DNA from: Chamaelirium japonicum
Lineage: Eukaryota > Streptophyta > Magnoliopsida > Liliales > Melanthiaceae
DNA length: 64,000 nucleotides
Assembly (NCBI GenBank): GCA_947650365.1
Contig: OX393550.1
Coordinates: forward strand, 74,735,229-74,799,228
Direction: 5' to 3'
Position 1 is the stretch's first letter. The number at the start of each line of letters is the position of its first letter. The notes under the pieces were generated by a model, which searched no databases, had not been told where the DNA came from, and saw only the letters and a program-made list of their open reading frames with translations. Shown one piece after another: positions 1-10,924 of the stretch. The position numbers and the translations under genes were made by a program.

Positions 1-199
1 TAGGCTTCGGCTGAACTCCGAGATCACATATTGTATCAACACTCTCTCTGTTTGCATATCTAAAGAGCTAACTCAAAATCACTAAGGCACCATCCTTCAA
101 ACATACCTTCTAACCAATAGATCGACCAACGATCTCCTACTTGACTTCAATTGACTGGTGAGGTGAAGTCTTCGGATCGGCACGAAGATTTTTCCGCCA
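1..199 (+). mobile_element. 3' end of a Gypsy LTR (Z family), truncated by window start
   Basis: The first 199 bases match, with scattered differences, the last part of the LTR that ends at 60683. Both contain TAGGCTTCGGCTGAACTCCG, then a CTCTCTGTTT block, then TTCAATTGACTGGTG, then CGGCACGAAGATTTT, and both end in CA. No TTTGGCGCCG primer-binding site follows here, unlike at 60684, so this is the outer end of a 3' LTR or of a solo LTR. Whether an internal region lies upstream cannot be seen. Confidence 0.8.
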
Positions 200-1458
200 T
201 AGGGCTCTGGAGTTTGGAGCCTCGATTTTGGGCTATAGAAAAATGGCACTCAAAAGTAGGCTCTCTGCAGAAACACTTTTTGGGATCGGATTTATCCAAA
301 TAGGCTCTTTGTCTCTTTAAGGGGTTCCGGGATTCTAGAATCCTGGAATCAGAGTGTATCCAAACAGGCCCTAAAAGACCATTGAATAAGAGTATCGTGA
401 ACTTATTTCTACAAAATAAGTTCACTTTTAGGCTTGACCTTAACCTGACTTGGATCAAGCCCGATCATTCTTCCATTGGATCCAACTACCCTTACTAGAA
501 TTGATTGTGTCTAAAGATGAACTTATTTTGTTTTTGGAAGGGATCAACCACCGTAGTGGCCAGTATGTGCGTTACTTGTTAGTGCACTGGTACGAGATAG
601 ACCAATGATCAAAACCCACCACAAGAGTAATAAAAATATCGTAATATATATTTTTAATAATCCCACTGGGAGAAAAGGTTGCCACTAAGATCAGAAGGAG
701 ATCGGCTACTAGAGAACGAGAGAAAATATGTCATAGCACTTATTCGAACCCTTGACCAAGACTATGGATTGCATATGTGTTACAACGTGAGCGATTTGAT
801 ACTAAAACTGAACCTATTACATCAAAATTAATAGGTAGGGGCACGTTCGTTATTAATCCGAAATCCTGGTGCACTTGTTAAAAGTACGCGTCACCTTACC
901 AGGCTAAGTACAGGCCGGACGTAAGCGACAAAAAATAACAAAAATCATACGCACCGCCCCCTGCATTTACGAAATACCCCTTCATTTAAATTTTAAATTA
1001 CTAGAGCACCATGCTTTTCATATTCCAAGGTACCGTGCTCTCTTTCCAGCAAAACCTCTGAGGGTATTCCCGTTATTTACGTGTCTGTCGAGGCCTATTT
1101 CTGTACAAGCAATTGTTATTGTCGGCTTCCTCAGGGGCGTCGCTCTCGGCCCTGGCACGTGCTATACGCACGGCCGACAACGGTGTCAGCCTGATCCCCT
1201 AGTCTCTGCCGTCGGATCAAAGCGTAAGGAATTATCCCGTCCCACGAGGCCAACTGTACAGATTATGGACGGCTGAGATTGTTTTTAATCACGTAGGTCC
1301 CGACAGAAAACAGAATCGCAACGGCAAAGTTGCGAGGAAGATCGACCGCCAGCTGTCGGTCACCAGACATCTGCGATCGTGTAGCCGCCACCATGCGTTA
1401 CTGCACGAAAAGGCCTACGAATGGTATACCGCCACGTGTCTCGAATCCACCACCCAGC
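200..1458. other. Upstream region of the bHLH gene; possible MITE at about 200-374
   Basis: About 200-374 runs from AGGGCTCTGG to CAAACAGGCCCT. Its right end resembles the GGGCCTGTTTGGATA ends common in plant MITEs, but I could not find a convincing matching left repeat or target duplication. The rest (375-1458) has no recognisable coding sequence. It holds a CACGTG core near 1156 and is the likely promoter side of the bHLH gene. Confidence 0.35.
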
Positions 1459-1465
1459 TATAAAT
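1459..1465 (+). promoter_or_regulatory. TATA box of the bHLH gene
   Basis: TATAAAT lies 64 bases before the first in-frame ATG at 1529. That leaves a 5' leader of about 35-40 bases if transcription starts about 30 bases downstream. The placement is inferred from sequence only. Confidence 0.6.
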
Positions 1466-1528
1466 CCGGTGCTCTATCCTCCCATTTCCCCTCGGTTCGT
1501 CTTCAAGCTAGGGGTTTAGGGTTTTACG

Positions 1529-2533
1529 ATGCTGTGGGAGCGAGAGATGGAGAGAATCATCCCAACGAGTTTCCGCGTTTCCCCTTCTCTTGCCGCCGAG
1601 GAGGGGTGGAGGTCCACCCATGGGCTCTCGGCGGCGGTCTTACCCGGCGGCAACCTACACATCCACGGCGTCGACTGCGGCGGGGTCTCAGCGGCGCAGA
1701 TCGGGTGTTCGACTGTGTTTCCAGTCCTCAATCAGGCCGGTTTCGGCTACTTAGAAGATGATCCCTCCTTCAAGCACAACCACCTTCTGGACTGCCGCTC
1801 CACCGTCGATCCGAGACTGAGGCTGAAAGCTCCCAAGCTCGAGCCAGGCAGGCGAGAGATCCAGTCCGGTTCCTCGTGGAAGCACGATCGGACCGATATG
1901 TACCACCTCCCCGACCTACGATCGCTGGATCCGGTGCTGAATCCGGCCGATAAATCCCTAAATCCTCCGCTGCGCCTGCGCGATGATGTCATGTCCCTCA
2001 TCGAGTCGTCTCAGAAGCGTTTCCGACCGTCTTCCATGTCCTCACCGCTTCATCAGCCGCCGGTGCCATTGCCGGCTCCACCACCTTCTGAAGGAGGAAC
2101 CCGGAGCTCCAGGCTGGCGATGCCGGCGAGCGAGCTGGCTCGACGGAGGCGGAAGAGCATAAGTGACCGGACGAGGATCCTAGAGTCGCTGGTGCCGGGG
2201 GAGAAGCGGATGGGCACGGGGAGCATGCTGGAGGAGGCGCACAAGTACGTAAAATTCCTGGAGGCGCAGGTAACGGCGCTCCAGTCGATGCCGTGCGCCT
2301 CCGCCTGGAGGCCCCTCCCCCTCCCCATCGCCGCCGGACACGCGGCGGCGAGGGGCGGGCTGGAGAAGCTGAGCCGGCAGCAGCTGCTGCAGGTGATGAT
2401 GAACTCGCCGGTGGTCCAGGACCTGCTCTACAAACGCGGGTGGTGCGTGTTCTCAGCGGAGCAGGTGGCGGCTCTCGAGCAGGCGTTGGAGCAGTTGCCG
2501 CAGCTGAGCAGGGCTCCGCCGCCCCCCGGGTGA
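1529..2533 (+). CDS. Atypical bHLH transcription factor (bHLH117/bHLH52-53-like), single exon
   Basis: This is a 334-residue intronless reading frame with GC-rich plant codon use. It starts at ATG 1529; ATG 1547 is in frame and could be an alternative start. Residues 1-200 are low-complexity and rich in Pro and Ser. The bHLH domain spans about residues 203-258: a basic stretch LARRRRKSISDRTRI, a short loop PGEKRMGTGSM, and a second helix EEAHKYVKFLEAQV. The basic region lacks the His-Glu-Arg pattern that reads E-boxes, which puts it among atypical plant bHLH proteins. The C-terminal block LSRQQLLQVMMNSPVVQ and the following CVFSAEQVAAL segment are what I recall for the bHLH117-like and bHLH52/53 group. 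It should act in the nucleus, by dimerising or by weak DNA binding. Target genes cannot be inferred. A TATA box lies upstream and no disruption is seen. Confidence 0.88.
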   Translation: MLWEREMERIIPTSFRVSPSLAAEEGWRSTHGLSAAVLPGGNLHIHGVDCGGVSAAQIGCSTVFPVLNQAGFGYLEDDPSFKHNHLLDCRSTVDPRLRLKAPKLEPGRREIQSGSSWKHDRTDMYHLPDLRSLDPVLNPADKSLNPPLRLRDDVMSLIESSQKRFRPSSMSSPLHQPPVPLPAPPPSEGGTRSSRLAMPASELARRRRKSISDRTRILESLVPGEKRMGTGSMLEEAHKYVKFLEAQVTALQSMPCASAWRPLPLPIAAGHAAARGGLEKLSRQQLLQVMMNSPVVQDLLYKRGWCVFSAEQVAALEQALEQLPQLSRAPPPPG

Positions 2534-3039
2534 GTTGCCGCGTTCGTATCACGTTGTCGATAGATGTCAGCTTTAGCGACACAGACGCAGAGTTGGGTTT
2601 AGGGCTACCGTAGGTTTAGGGTCTGAACTCTGGGTTACTTTTTGGGTTTCTTTTAGGTGTTCGTGTTCTTATGATGCTTTCTTCTGCGTTACGGGTGCTG
2701 GACTGGTGCATTGGCAAGATAGAAAGAGTTTTTTTTTCTATAGAAAATGGGAGGGGTGCAGTGTTTTGAGTCTAACGGATAAATATTCAAAGCGGTTCTA
2801 ATTGAAGTCGGCCGGAATGAAAAAGAAAACAAAACACACTATGCCCACACGCCATGTGAGCAAGTAATGTGAGATCATTTGATACACCATGTCTGGTTCG
2901 TGATGCACCCACACCCCATCGTGCACCAGGTGCAAAAAAACACGTATATGTTTCCGATGATGAGAGAGAAATTGCAGAAGCGTGCGGTTTCTCTCTCCTA
3001 CGCTTTCACTCTGAGTTGCATCTCATGCAACGTTTGGCT
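2534..3039. other. 3' flank of the bHLH gene, nothing recognised
   Basis: T-rich sequence directly after the bHLH stop probably holds its 3' UTR. The rest, up to a MITE-like element at 3048, shows no coding similarity I can name. Confidence 0.4.
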
Positions 3040-3047
3040 GTTGAAAG

Positions 3048-3722
3048 TAGGGGTGCAAGTTGTTACGGAAATTTCGTTTCCGTCCGGAATCGATCCAAAA
3101 AATTTTAATTTTGACACCATATAATTAAATCCTAATTCTGAAATTCTGATTTTTGAAAATTCTGAAAAAAAATAAGATGAGAATTGGAAGGGTACTGAGT
3201 GTTCTAAAAATTTCGATTTTCGATCTGAAAATTTCTAAAACATCCGAAAAAATCCGAAAATTTTTGATATTTTATTCTGACCTGACCCGGACCCATCCGA
3301 AGCAGTAGGTGTTGTGCATTGTTGGTCCTTGGGCAAAGCCAACAAAGTCATTACTTTGCGCCTCACCCAAGGGCAGGGCACCATATCTATATATTTACTT
3401 AAAATGGGTCCAACCCAATACCAGCATGCAATAGCCTCCGATGCATCGCATATAAAAATTCTAAATCACAAACAAATCATATTCTACCGTTTCCACGCTT
3501 TGCCCGACCCGACCCAACCAAGACTCATCCGAAGCAGCATGTGATGTGCAATTCCAAAATTCTACCAAAATTTGAAATTCCAAAAAAATCCAAAAGTCTG
3601 CAAAATTTGGAGAATTCCGAAAATTTCAGAATCGGAATTGGAATGCCATTTGGGATTCCGAAAATCTTTGGAATTTTTCCGAATCCTCTATTCCGATCCG
3701 ATCCATCCAAAAATCAGCCCCA
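3048..3722. mobile_element. Possible hAT-type non-autonomous element
   Basis: The segment begins TAGGGGTG and ends CAGCCCCA, a short imperfect terminal inverted repeat. It is flanked by GTTGAAAG (3040-3047) and GTTGGAAG (3723-3730), an 8-bp duplication with one mismatch. The interior is AT-rich and full of TTCCGAAAATT-like words, with no transposase. Two similar GACCC...CATCCGAAGCAG blocks inside (about 3290 and 3515) suggest an internal duplication or a further insertion. The 8-bp duplication and TAGGGGTG end are typical of hAT MITEs. Confidence 0.5.
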
Positions 3723-3730
3723 GTTGGAAG

Positions 3731-4142
3731 CATAGTTACCAAGTCGGAAAACGGGAAAAAAACGGCAAAGAAAAAAATCGGAAAGATACGATGAAAACGG
3801 GAAAAATGGGAAAAAAACGAAAAAACATCGGAAGAAACAAAAAAATCTTAAAAATTATACCAAGTATGTATATATGTCATTTTCCAACATTAAGTAATCA
3901 AAAGTTCAAAACATATGGCATATGCGTTTATTAAGCACGAATAAAATAAAACCCGAACCCAATTTAAATTCGGACCAAACCTGATGTGTTTTATACGCGT
4001 TTTTTTCGTTTTAAACGCGTATAAAACGCGTACGTAAGTTTTTTTTCAAAAAAACGAGTTTTTTTCCTGTTTACTACGTCTTCGGATCGATACGCGTTCT
4101 ATACGCGTTTTTTTCAAAAAAACGCCCGATTTGGCAACTATG
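3731..4142. mobile_element. hAT-like MITE, 412 bp
   Basis: The ends are CATAGTTACCAAGTCGG and, on the other strand, CATAGTTGCCAAATCGG, a clear terminal inverted repeat. An identical 8-bp duplication GTTGGAAG flanks it at 3723-3730 and 4143-4150. There is no open reading frame of note. The interior carries several TATACGCGTTTTT motifs in both orientations. It sits exactly against the preceding element, sharing its right-hand target duplication. Confidence 0.8.
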
Positions 4143-4150
4143 GTTGGAAG

Positions 4151-5129
4151 TAAGAGAATTGCTGAGAGTGGGAGAATTTGGCTGTTAGGAAGTAACAGAA
4201 GTGCTTAGAGTGGGAGAAGTACTAAAAGTGTTGACTGAGGCTTCTCTCCGGAAGTCATAGATCCGCAATTTGTTTTGATGGAAGTGGTAATGCTAAGAGA
4301 TGCAGTTCTGGCATTTTCAATGTTTTTTGGCGAAATTATTATATAGGAATGTAGAAAGTGTTTTGCAGGGATGACGTGGCATATAAAATCCCACTTTTGA
4401 ATGGAGGAAGTCCCAATTCGGATAAAAAAGCTCCGAATCAAGCAAGTGATGCTTTGGTGAAGAGGTTGTGGGTTCAACTACTCCTCCCCTCGATTTACCT
4501 AGGAGTGAAGTGGGAATTGCCGAGTGAGTCGAGCTTCACTCCTAAAGGGATTAGGCCGAGCCTTATCTGAGCCATTGACCAAAAGGTTTTGGGACACTCG
4601 CCGATCTAAAAAAACAAGGATTTTAGGTGGTTTAGCAATCTTGTTTACGTCTACTAACGGCAACACGCTCAAAGATCTTCTTATTCAATGAAGAGTACAA
4701 TGGGTTCGAGAACCCTCAATGTCAGAATCTCCAATCTCTCCCCAAACCAAAATCAATGATCTCACTCTAATCAAACCCTAGACCTCCCTTTATATATTAG
4801 GGAGAGACTAATACAATCACACCCTTGATCCCCCTTCCGTTCGACGACCCAAAAGAATCTCAAAAATCCCAAACAAAACAGAAAAACCCTACCCTACCTA
4901 AAATTGTGCATCCTGTCTCTAGGTCGCCCGGGCAAAATCAGAGCTCTCCCGGGCGAGTTCGGGGTCTGTCTTGAGAGGGTTTACGACAGGAGGTCACCCG
5001 GGCGATCTAGTAGTCACGCGTGCGAAATCGGACTGGGCGCTAGGGTTTGGTCTTCAGCAAGCCAAATTCCACACTATCAGGATCCTGTCTTGATAAGGCT
5101 TCCAGGTATTAAATGCTTATTTTATATTT
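4151..5129. other. Unassigned sequence; possible LTR remnant at about 4570-5100
   Basis: Nothing coding is recognised. Around 4780-4800 the minus strand reads like a TATA region (CTAATATATAAAGGG). The block from 4600 to 5100 looks like a degraded LTR in minus orientation, but no partner LTR or boundary was found. It abuts the 5'-truncated LINE. Confidence 0.3.
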
Positions 5130-6466
5130 GTTAGGTTGGAAACAATTCTACAAACCGAAACTTGAGAGTGGATTAGGTTTTCGAGATCTTGTAGTAACCA
5201 ATCAAGCATTACTTATGAAGCTGGCCTGGTTCTTTTCGAATAATCAAGATCTCTGGTGGGTTCAAGTACTTGCTAAGAAGTATGGTTCTCATTCCTGATT
5301 TTCGCAGCTCTCCCCGAAGTACGATGCATCCCCAATTTTGCAAAGTCTTTTGAAGGGTCAGGATCTTATTCGCCTCTTTGTTTGTTCGAGAGTGGGAGAT
5401 GGCACGTATATTCAAGTTTTGGGAAACCAATGGATAACAAAGCGTTCCGGCTATGCGATCGAAAGTTTTATCCCGGAAGGGATTAATATGACAATGGCTG
5501 TGCTTATTGATCCCCATACTAGAACATGAAGAGTGGACCGGTTGGCAGGACTTGGATTGAACCAAGCAGAGACAAATGGTATTACGAAGATCCATATTAT
5601 CTCAACTCTAGCTCTGGATGCTCAGGTTTAGACCCCATCTACTAATGGTCATTTTACTGTCAAATCGGCCTATTGGGCACTATTTGCAGAGATCTATGAA
5701 GCCTCCTCCTCATCTAGCAATATAGAATTTAATTGGAAGAAATGGCGGATCAAAGATGTTGTTCCGAAGGCTTAGAAATTTGTTTGACGAGAGTTATGTG
5801 GATGCATTCCCACCTCGCAAAGGATAACTTCTCGACTCCCGTATGTGGATAAGACATGTTCCATCTTATGTAACGAGGATGAAACGATTGAACATGTGCT
5901 ATTCTACTGCTCAATTCCCCGCGCAGTCTGGTTTGGGTCTCAACTACAACTTCGTGTGGATGGAGATTTCAAATCCTTGAGTCGATGGATCTGTCAGCTT
6001 CTGAGCCTCAAAATAGAAGATTGATCTTCTTTTAGTTATGAATTCATTATTCTGTGGAATATTTGGAAGGCCGAGAATCGATGAATTTTTGATAGGATGA
6101 GAGTCCGCCCAGAATCGATCATTTTGGCTTCTAACACCCTATTAGGAGATCTTTCGTTCGCCAATATATAAGAAAGGTCCTAAAGCCCATCCATCCCATT
6201 GGTTGCCACCAGACTTTGGTATACGTTCAAAGTTGATGTTGATGGGGCATTGAGTAACTTACTATCGGCTACTGGAGTAATTATTCAAGATAGCTTTGGC
6301 TCCAATATCCTTTCGGAAGGGGTTATTTTTGGGGTGTGTGAAGTCTTAGAAATTGAAGCTCGAGCAATCCTTCAAGGGCTAAGAGCGCTTAAAAAAATTG
6401 CCGCCTCTACAGTCATCGTGGAAGGGGACGTACAATCAAGTCCTTATTCATCTCCTGTAGGATGGA
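5130..6466 (+). pseudogene. LINE (non-LTR retrotransposon) ORF2 3' end, part 1 of 3
   Basis: Decayed pieces in several frames resemble plant LINE ORF2 downstream of the RT core. First is KLESGLGFRDLVVTNQALL with KLAWFFSNNQDLWW (about 5157-5265), the usual segment after the RT. Next, near 5800-5960, comes a zinc-finger-like stretch with CSILCNEDETIEHVLFYC, as in zf-RVT domains. Last, at 6199-6450, is an RNase H-like fold, FKVDVDGALSNLLSATGVII then EIEARAILQGLRAL then VIVEGDV, with the acidic D, E and D positions visible. Stops and frameshifts make it non-functional. The RNase H part is cut at 6466 by a TRIM insertion and resumes at 15344. Confidence 0.8.
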
Positions 6467-6518
6467 TGTAACATCCCCCCCAAATACACAAGATACTGTC
6501 CGTTTTGCCCGTGCCCGC

Positions 6519-6600
6519 ACGAGAACTTTTCAGGGAGGTCACCCATCCTAGAACTGCTCTAGCCCGAGCATGCTTAACTACGGAGTTCTTACGAATTCCG
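6519..6600 (-). repeat. 5S rRNA-derived segment in TRIM 3' LTR
   Basis: Read on the minus strand, it holds the 3' two-thirds of plant 5S rRNA: AGAACTCCGTAGTTAAGCAT (A-box region), an intermediate region around CTAGAGCAGTTC, and AGGATGGGTGACCTCC (C-box region). It is part of a TRIM LTR and not a functional 5S gene: the 5' third is missing and substitutions are present. Confidence 0.85.
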
Positions 6601-7076
6601 TAGCGGCGCACGGTTTTAAAATGCGTCTTGGCAGGAAAAGTGGTGAGCCCCCAAACACAAGATTTTATCCTCTATTGGTCTATTGGATATCGAACCCTCA
6701 ACTTCAAGGTTTTGCACTAGCGTGGTTACCATCGAACTACCTAGAACGCGTCTTCTATGTTTAGGAGGGAAAATTATATAAGTAGCTCAGAATCTCCTCC
6801 TCTCCAGGCGATGAGGGGCTAACTCATGGCCTTGTACACCTCACCTCACCTTACCTCACCTCACCTCATCCATCTTGGCATCCTAGCCTCAGGAGTCTTG
6901 GCTCTTGGCCTATTGGATCTTGGTCGTCACAATCCACCCCCCTTAGGGCTACACATCCTCGTGTAGGGTTAGACCCCCCCCCCCCCCATCCCGAGGAAAA
7001 CCGACTCTGATACCATTTTGTAACATCCCCCCCCCAAACACACGTACAAGATAATGTCCGCTTTGCCCGTGCCCGC

Positions 7077-7157
7077 ATGAGAACTTCCCAGGGATGTCAC
7101 CCATCCTAGAACTGCTCTCGCCTGAGCACGCTTAACTACGAAGTTCTTACGAATTCC
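7077..7157 (-). repeat. 5S rRNA-derived segment in TRIM 5' LTR
   Basis: This is the second copy of the 5S-like segment, with GTTAAGCGTGCTCAGGCGAG and AGGATGGGTGACATCCC on the minus strand. Its A-box region is closer to canonical 5S (GTTAAGCGTGC) than that of the other LTR. Its position inside the 5' LTR would allow Pol III-type internal promoter elements to act on the TRIM, as proposed for Cassandra. Confidence 0.85.
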
Positions 7158-7477
7158 GTAGCGGCTCACGGTTTTAAAACACGTCTTGGCAAGAAAGGTG
7201 GTGAGCTCCCAAACACAAGATATTGTCCTCTATTGGTCTATTGGGTATCGAACCCTCAACCTCAAGGTTTTGCACTAGCGTGGTTACCATCGAACCACCT
7301 AGAACGTGTCTTCTATGTTTGGTAGGGAAAATTATATAAGTAGCTCAGGATCTCCTTCTCTCCAAGCAATGTGGGGCTAACTCATAGCCTTGTACACCTC
7401 ACCTCATCCATCTTGGCATCCCAGCCTCAGGAGTCTTGGCTCTTAGTCTATTGGATCTTGGTCGTCACAATGGAGAT

Positions 7478-8090
7478 TGTGGGTGCAAAAATTGTACCGG
7501 ACCGGATCAGAGCGGCATGGGCCCGTGCAACGGCCCAAGTGGGTAAGCCCGCCCGGGTTCATGGGCCCACTCTACGGGGCTCGCAGATCAAGCCTTCCCC
7601 CTTATTGGGTCCGAACAACGGCCCAATAAGGGCCCAACAAGGAGGTCCAGAACCAGTGCCATGTCATCATCGCCACATCATCACTGCCGTATCGGGCACG
7701 TGCCTACGCTATAAAAGGACCCCCAAGGCATCCAGGAGGGGGGTTGGACATTCAATCAGAGGAGGAGGATTCCAGAGCAAGTGCTGGAGCTCAATTCTCC
7801 CTTCCTGTTTCTCTTCTAGTTGCTCCGTGCAACCCCACTGTACGAAGCTTCTATTGGCATGTCAAGAGAACGCTCACCCCATATTTTACTCAAATTATAG
7901 TGAAGATCAGGTGGCACCTCTCGCCCAGAGACGTAGGCCGTAAGACCGAACTCCGTCACCAATCCTTGTGTCATCACTCTTACTCTCTCTATCTATTCTC
8001 CCATCTCTCTAACTCTACAAATCGTACATATTCAATCAAGGCTGTGGGGCGGGGTTCCCGATCAAGGTAGCTCGGAAATTTCCCCCCACA
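7478..8090 (+). repeat. 5' LTR of Gypsy element A
   Basis: The LTR is 613 bp, starting TGTGGGTGC and ending CCCACA. A TATA-like CTATAAAAGGA at about 7709 is the likely promoter. The sequence is shared with 14730-15343 and, inverted, with the two LTRs of element B. Confidence 0.92.
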
Positions 8091-8093
8091 ATC

Positions 8094-8110
8094 TTTGGCG
8101 CCGTCTGTGG
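8094..8110 (+). promoter_or_regulatory. Primer-binding site of Gypsy element A
   Basis: TTTGGCGCCGTCTGTGG lies four bases after the LTR end. It is the same motif as at 60685 in the element at 59958 and is typical of plant Tat-like Gypsy elements. Confidence 0.85.
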
Positions 8111-8230
8111 AATATCGATAGAGGTCTTACCCATACCTCTACCGACTCTTATTCAACTTGTGGTGACGAGCCACAAGTCCTCCTCCAAATCAACCTCAAT
8201 GCCTTCATCACACCGACATCAACACGCTCG

Positions 8231-9894
8231 ATGGTTAAGGCTAACACCAACCCACCAAAGGCGGGTGCTGAACGAACAAACGATATGCTGATCGAAGAAG
8301 AACAAGAAGTCTCGGTTGCAACCAACCGAAGAAATGTTCAGGAGCGACTGGGGCCGCAAGGCAGCCTTCCAGAAGGGCACAACGATCGGCGAGACCCATC
8401 ATCCCCGAGGCGTCGGTCTGGCAAAGAACACGCTATTCAGGGGAGTGAGCCTCAGGCTACATACGAGATCTCGGCTGCTGACTTCCAGCTGCTAAATCTT
8501 CTCAAGAAGAATGCAACCCTCAAGCAAGAGAGGGATTCCCTAAAGAAGGCGGCTGAAAGAGCGGGGGATGTGGCCCACAACTCTCTAGCTACTGATGAAG
8601 ACCAACCAAGAACTCGCCCGGCCATGAGTCATCATCTTGAAGAACCGCATGTGCCGCGTATCGAGATGCGTCAGGTATCCACACAAGCACCAAGACAAAC
8701 GGTGTGGGATCGCCTCGACGTCAACAGTGCGCCCAGTTATTGCGGAGAAGGATCACCTCAGTCAACAGGTCTACTAGACATTCTATCCCTTCGCACACGA
8801 AAGCAACAGATGCCCGTGAGCTACTCAACCGACTAAGGCATACTACCGACGTGGGACGCCGCCATCAAGACCGTAGGTAGCTAATCACCTCGGTGGGGCC
8901 ACTGCATCCCAAGGTTCTTGCAATACCATTTCCTATGGGTTGGCAAACACCGAGCCTGCCAAAGTTCAACTGCATCCAGGGAGACCCTGCTCTCCATATC
9001 CTAGCCTACAAGCAGGCCCTGACGCCTTACGAGTATGAGAACCATGTTCTTTGCCGTATGTTTGCGGGAAGCCTCGAGGGACCTGCCCTCGACTGGTACT
9101 ACACACTGCCTATTGGTACGGTGACCACATTCAAAGAATTGGCTGAACTCTTCATGGACCATTACCGGCTAAACTTAAAGCCGGAAAAGAAGCTGGATAC
9201 ACTCTACCGGCTGAAGATGGGCTTCGATGAGTCTCTAAGGAGCTTCACGATGAGGTTTCATAATGAGCACTCTGAGCTCACCGGTCGGTCCTATAATGAG
9301 GAGGCCATCATGCTGGCATTCCAGAATGCTATCCGGCCAGAGCTCCACGTCTACACCGACTTTATCCGGTACCCTCTTAGTACCTTAGAGGCAATGTTCA
9401 AGCACGTACAGCGGGAGATAGAGGTGGAAGACAATCAGTAGGCCAGAAGACTACGCGAGCCCCGCGAGTCTCATGACTCCCGACATAAGAAAGATGATGA
9501 AGCTCCTAATAAAGCACGCAATAAGAAGTCTGCCCATGCTGCGTCCGACCAAAAGGTACAGGCCAAAAGGTACAATGAAGATCCGAAAGCCCCTCCAGCA
9601 GAAAAGAGGCGAACTCCAAGGGAACAAAGGGTATTCACTGAGCTGAACACCTCCATTGAAGACATCTTCGCCTATTTGCAGAACGAGCCCTTTTGCAAGT
9701 GGCCACAGCCTCTCCCTCCAAATTTTGATCAGGCGGGAGATACGACAGCCTACTGTGAGTTCCATCGCAGCTATGGCCACTCAACCTCTACATGTCGGAA
9801 GCTAAAGCATCACATCGAAGACCTGATCCAAGAAGGGCGGCTCGATGGCTACCTCGCTAACAAGGAACTAGGTCGAGAAAAGAAAAGGCAGTAG
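8231..9894 (+). pseudogene. gag of Gypsy element A, frameshifted and with a nonsense codon
   Basis: The gag homologous to that at 60839 starts at ATG 8231 and runs openly to 8836, with the shared N-terminal motif ISAADFQLLNLLKKNATL. The capsid-like region continues in another frame from about 8893. It contains GWQTPSLPKFNCIQGDPALH, ALDWYYTLP, LNLKPEKKLDTLYRLKMG and EEAIMLAFQNAIRPELH, as in Retrotrans_gag. A TAG at 9439-9441 stops it where element B has an Arg codon. The same frame then continues to a zinc-knuckle-like YCEFHRSYGHSTSTC motif and ends at 9894. One frameshift and one nonsense codon mean it cannot give full Gag. No pol follows. Confidence 0.88.
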
Positions 9895-10062
9895 CAGTGG
9901 AGAAAGAAAGTCAACATAACACGTAGATGTATAATCATAACGTCCGTTGGGTAGCCTTTGAAAAAGTGTAACTGCAACTTTGTTATATCAATAAAGGGTC
10001 CTTTTTTCTCAAAATCAAATCTCTCGAAGTTCGATTCCACCATGTTAAGGCATAAAAAAAAA
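9895..10062 (+). other. Spacer after gag of element A
   Basis: Short noncoding stretch between the gag stop and the first tandem array. It matches the corresponding part of element B near 50560-50720. Confidence 0.6.
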
Positions 10063-10835
10063 AGGTTCCTGGCAACCCAGGTCAACCGAAGACCTTCGAT
10101 TCCGCCCATTCAAGTCGGAAGCTCGAAGGCAATTCAGCTACGCCCTCTCGAGGCTAAAGTCCGATAAAAAGGCTCCTGGTAACCCAGGTCAACCAAAGAC
10201 CTTCGATTCCGCCCATTCAAGTCGGAAGCTCAAAGGTAAGTCGGCTACGCCCTCTCGAGGCTAAAGTCCGATAAAAAGGCTCCTGGCAACCCAGGTCAAC
10301 CAAAGACCTTCGATTCTGCCCATTCAAGTCGGAAGCTCGAAGGCAATTCGGCTACGCCCTCTCGAGGCTAAAGTCCGATAAAAAGGCTCCTGGCAACCCA
10401 GGTCAACCAAAGACCTTCAATTCCGCCTATTCAAGTCGGAAGCTCGAAGGCAATTCGGCTACACCCTTTCAAGGCAAAAGTCCGATAAAAAGGCTCCTGG
10501 CAACCTAGGTCAATCAAAGACCTTCGATTCCGCCCATTCAAGTCGATAGCTCAAAGGCAATTCGGCTACGCCCTCTCGAGGCTAAAGTCCGATAAAAGGC
10601 TCCTGGCAACCCAGGTCAACCAAAGACCTTCGATTCTGCCCGTTCAAGTCGGACGCTCGAAGGCAATTCGGCTACGCCCTCTCGAGGCTAAAGTCCGATA
10701 AAAAGCTCCTGGTAACCCAGGTCAACCAAAGACCTTCGATTCCACCCATTCAAGTCGGAAGCTCGAAGGCAATTCGGCTACGCCCTTTCAAGGCGAAAGT
10801 CAGATAAAAATGCTCCTGACAATCCAGGTCAAGCT
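10063..10835 (+). repeat. Tandem array R1, about 107-bp unit, in element A
   Basis: There are about seven units, each running from GGCTCCTGGCAACCCAGGTC through ACCTTCGATTCCGCCCATTC and GGCTACGCCCTCTCGAGGC to AAAGTCCGATAAAAA. The same array is present inverted in element B at about 49905-50555. It takes the place where pol would start in an autonomous element. Confidence 0.9.
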
Positions 10836-10924
10836 AAGCTATCAACTATACTCATCCGAGGCGATAAGAATAAGTCCAAGGCAGGCGTCGCCGCTTTGAC
10901 ATGCACCAAGTTCAAGGAGACATC

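Larger units (their letters stand above)
6467..7469 (-). mobile_element. Cassandra-like TRIM with 5S rRNA-derived LTRs
   Basis: Two direct repeats, 6467-6931 and 7019-7469, start TGTAACATCC and end GTCGTCACA on the plus strand. They enclose only 87 bases. A perfect 5-bp target duplication ATGGA flanks them (6462-6466 and 7470-7474). On the minus strand the 7019-7469 copy is the 5' LTR. It is followed at once by TGGTATCAGAGTCGG, a tRNA-Met primer-binding site, and a purine tract (complement of CCACCCCCCTT) precedes the other LTR. Each LTR holds a 5S rRNA-like segment. Tiny size, no coding capacity and 5S-bearing LTRs are the hallmarks of Cassandra TRIMs. It interrupts the LINE RNase H region. 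Confidence 0.92.

Noticed and set aside
1998..2582. A 194-residue minus-strand frame opposite the bHLH gene
   Set aside because: Shadow of a GC-rich coding region. The plus strand has the recognisable bHLH domain and an upstream TATA box.
6519..7157. Functional 5S rRNA genes
   Set aside because: Both 5S-like segments lack the 5' third and lie in the LTRs of a TRIM with a matching target duplication.
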